From contig CM039466.1 in NCBI GenBank assembly GCA_022414725.1, positions 16,890,786 through 16,954,785 of the forward strand: a stretch of DNA of 64,000 bases, in the 5' to 3' direction. Shown one piece after another: positions 62,202 to 64,000 of the stretch (the stretch's first letter is position 1; every line of letters starts with the position of its first letter). The notes beneath the pieces were generated by a model that worked only from the letters and a program-made list of their open reading frames with translations, did not search any database and had not been told where the DNA came from. The DNA is from Microglena sp. YARC (lineage: Eukaryota; Chlorophyta; Chlorophyceae; Chlamydomonadales; Chlamydomonadaceae). Both the position numbers and the translations under genes were made by a program.

Positions 62202-63566
62202 AATGACACTGTTGAGGACAAGCGTGCGCCTAGCCTTAATCTGGATACGAGTGGAAGCAATGTCAGACTCGGTATCCGACAACTCCTTGTAAAGACTCGC
62301 CAAAAGAACATTTGCACGTGTCAACCGATTGTCACAGTTTACAACATCCTTCAAAACAACCTTCAACTGGTCAGGAGACACAGCATTTTTTGCTCGCATG
62401 GAATTTATATGTGCAAGCTCGGACCGGGCACGCTCCAGCTCATACTTGGAAATGCCATGTTCATTCTTGAGCTCCGAATAAGTCGTCTCCAGCTCAGACT
62501 TGGAATCCCACACGCTCTTGAGCTCCGAATATACAATATCAATCTCAGACATCACTCCTGAAAGCTCGGACTTCGTGTCCGCAAGCTCAGACATCACTCC
62601 TGAAAGCTCGGACTTCGTGTCCGCAAGCTCAGACATCACTCCTGAAAGCTCGGACGTCGTGTCCGCAAGCTCAGACATCACTCCTGAAAGCTCGGACTTC
62701 GTGTTCGCAAGCTCAGACATCACTCCTGAAAGCTCGGACTTCGTGTTCGCAAGCTCGGACCTCGTGTCCACAAGCTTTGCCAACTCGTCCTCCAACGAAG
62801 AACCATCCGTCCGCGCATGCACAACCTTATACCGAGTCTCCTCGACCGACACAAGCGTACGCTCAAGCTCAACATTCGCATCCACCAGCTCCGCACGAGC
62901 ACCAACCAGACGAGCGGTCGCGTCCCCCAAACCCACACGCGCCACATCGATATCAAACGCGGCGACACGCGCACGCTCCTTTATCTCCACCAACTCAGCC
63001 TCAGCAGCGAGAGCCCCCTCACGGAAACCAGCCAACTCGTCTTCAAGAGCCCTAATCTTGCCGAGAGCGGCGGACCGCTGCTTACCGACAATCTTGGTCT
63101 TGTGCCGAAGATGGTTCATCTCCAAACGAATCTTCTCGTCACCGCGACGAAGAGCGACAAGCTCATCCTGCACCTTGCCAACGGTGTCCGCAATTTTACG
63201 ACGGTCAGCCTGTATGTCACGGAGTTGGTCGAGCTTCTCCTTCGCACGACCCTTCTCATCAATCAGCTGCGTGCAAAGGTGATTCATCACTCTCGTAGAA
63301 ACCTCAATGCGCAGCCGTGCCTTTTCAATGGCGGCGGCGTTATAATGCTCCCTCCCCTTGAGCTCATCCAAAAATCCTTCCTGTGCACGAATCGCCGAAA
63401 GAAATACATCCGCCTTCGGACATAAGACCACATCGCATGCCTCCTCCTCCTTACGCTGCTGTAAAATACGTTTAAGCACATTGTCAATATCCTTCACATC
63501 GGACTTCAGCAGGGCACGGATGTGCGCGTCCAAATCGCAAGAATTGTCAGAACAAGAAGAAGCCAT
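62187..63566 (-). CDS. Long coiled-coil protein with SELADTKSELSGVM repeats
   Basis: I start at ATG 63,566 (MASSCSDNSCDLDAHIRALL); the frame extends upstream but that part is unlike coding sequence. 459 residues, almost entirely heptad-like. KEEEACDVVLCPKADVFLSA is followed by long helices (IRLEMNHLRHKTKIVGKQRS, LEDELAGFREGALAAEAELV). Then about five tandem 14-residue units S-ELA(D/N)T(K/T)SELSGVM (62,545-62,755) and VWDSKSELETTYSELKNEHG. The C-terminus is RIQIKARRTLVLNSV. It resembles SMC/tropomyosin-type structural proteins only in being a coiled coil; no ATPase domain. The convergent SLATT-like gene overlaps its end by 15 bases. Confidence 0.75.
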   Translation of the reverse strand: MASSCSDNSCDLDAHIRALLKSDVKDIDNVLKRILQQRKEEEACDVVLCPKADVFLSAIRAQEGFLDELKGREHYNAAAIEKARLRIEVSTRVMNHLCTQLIDEKGRAKEKLDQLRDIQADRRKIADTVGKVQDELVALRRGDEKIRLEMNHLRHKTKIVGKQRSAALGKIRALEDELAGFREGALAAEAELVEIKERARVAAFDIDVARVGLGDATARLVGARAELVDANVELERTLVSVEETRYKVVHARTDGSSLEDELAKLVDTRSELANTKSELSGVMSELANTKSELSGVMSELADTTSELSGVMSELADTKSELSGVMSELADTKSELSGVMSEIDIVYSELKSVWDSKSELETTYSELKNEHGISKYELERARSELAHINSMRAKNAVSPDQLKVVLKDVVNCDNRLTRANVLLASLYKELSDTESDIASTRIQIKARRTLVLNSVISSMG

Positions 63567-63699
63567 TTCGTTCGATATAATGGGATGATAGTGGGATATC
63601 TCACAAGCTCTCACCAAACATCGGTGGGCATAACATTTATACTCGATTCCAAAGAAGAGGTGCAAAAAATATTTGAGAACAACTGTATACACATGTAAC

Positions 63700-64000
63700 A
63701 TGGAATCCGCCGCAATAATATTAATTTTGATAGCGATATTCGGCGTCGTAGTGTACGTAGTGATCTCGCACGCTATGCTCAAACACAATATCGACAAAAC
63801 GACCGAAGCGAACAATAAACGAGAAAAGATACTGCACGATGACGTACAAGCACTTGAAATGGCCGCAGAGAAGAACAAGAAACGCGATCATAGAATGCAG
63901 AAAGACGTACGAGCCCTTGGAATGGCCTCCGAAAAGAACAAGAAACGCGATCAGAGAATGCACGATGACGTAAGAGCCCTTGGAATGGCAGCCGACGCCG
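63700..64000 (+). CDS. Membrane-anchored coiled-coil repeat protein, partial (runs off the window)
   Basis: ATG at 63,700. An N-terminal hydrophobic anchor ESAAIILILIAIFGVVVYVV is followed by HAMLKHNIDKTTEANNKREK. Tandem 25-residue units of the form LHDDVQALEMAAEKNKKRD, MQKDVRALGMASEKNKKRD, MHDDVRALGMAADA continue to the window end with no stop. Divergent from the coiled-coil gene at 63,566 with 133 bases between starts. The anchor-plus-repeat design parallels the gene at 17,785, though the repeats differ. Function unknown. Confidence 0.65.
   Translation, partial: MESAAIILILIAIFGVVVYVVISHAMLKHNIDKTTEANNKREKILHDDVQALEMAAEKNKKRDHRMQKDVRALGMASEKNKKRDQRMHDDVRALGMAADA

Noticed and set aside
62500..63425. 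Plus-strand Ser/Thr-rich frames of 202-260 codons
   Set aside because: Antisense shadows of the coiled-coil gene's heptad and SEL repeats.

Overview
The window looks like a nuclear scaffold of a chlorophyte (green) alga joined to, or containing, sequence of giant-virus character. Alga-like signs: spliced genes with GT-AG introns packed with CA/GT, poly-C and minisatellite repeats (1-14.98 kb), an mTERF-like gene, and a pherophorin-type extracellular-matrix protein. Virus-like signs: a frameshifted D5-type primase/SF3 helicase, broken genes combining RCC1 repeats with tail-fibre modules, a C5-DNA methyltransferase, a DUF2177 membrane protein, a SLATT-like two-helix membrane protein, an ankyrin-like protein, coiled-coil repeat proteins and MITEs. 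I saw no capsid, DNA polymerase or packaging ATPase, so an endogenous giant-virus segment is an inference. Genus-level placement (a prasinophyte such as Cymbomonas or Pyramimonas) is only a guess.

Layout: 0.2-5.2 kb, a spliced unknown gene with repeat-filled introns. 5-11.3 kb, repeats and little coding. 11.3-13.7 kb, tandem repeats that appear to be decayed copies of an mTERF exon, one carrying a 0.79-kb TIR element. 13.6-14.64 kb, minus-strand mTERF exons and duplicated splice-donor pseudo-exons. 14,985-15,288, a 304-bp near-perfect palindrome where the sequence character changes. 15.3-33.7 kb, a repeat-rich zone with small orphan genes and the primase-helicase, studded with a same-orientation family of 'twin-hairpin' repeats (the best candidate for something undescribed). 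33.8-55.1 kb, fibre/RCC1 genes. 55.2-64 kb, a denser gene cluster: pherophorin, orphan, methyltransferase, orphan, DUF2177, SLATT-like and coiled-coil proteins.

Important caveat: a 1,000-N gap at 45,587-46,586 is flanked by two noisy copies of the same ~9.2-kb sequence (36,365-45,586 and 46,587-~55,680). This is almost certainly an uncollapsed contig overlap, not a biological duplication. Indels and in-frame stops are frequent from 22 to 60 kb, so many apparently broken genes may be intact in the organism.

Functionally, the primase-helicase suggests DNA replication, the fibre/RCC1 proteins attachment, the methyltransferase DNA modification, and the pherophorin, SLATT-like and DUF2177 proteins surface or membrane roles. 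None of these cooperations is shown by the sequence itself.
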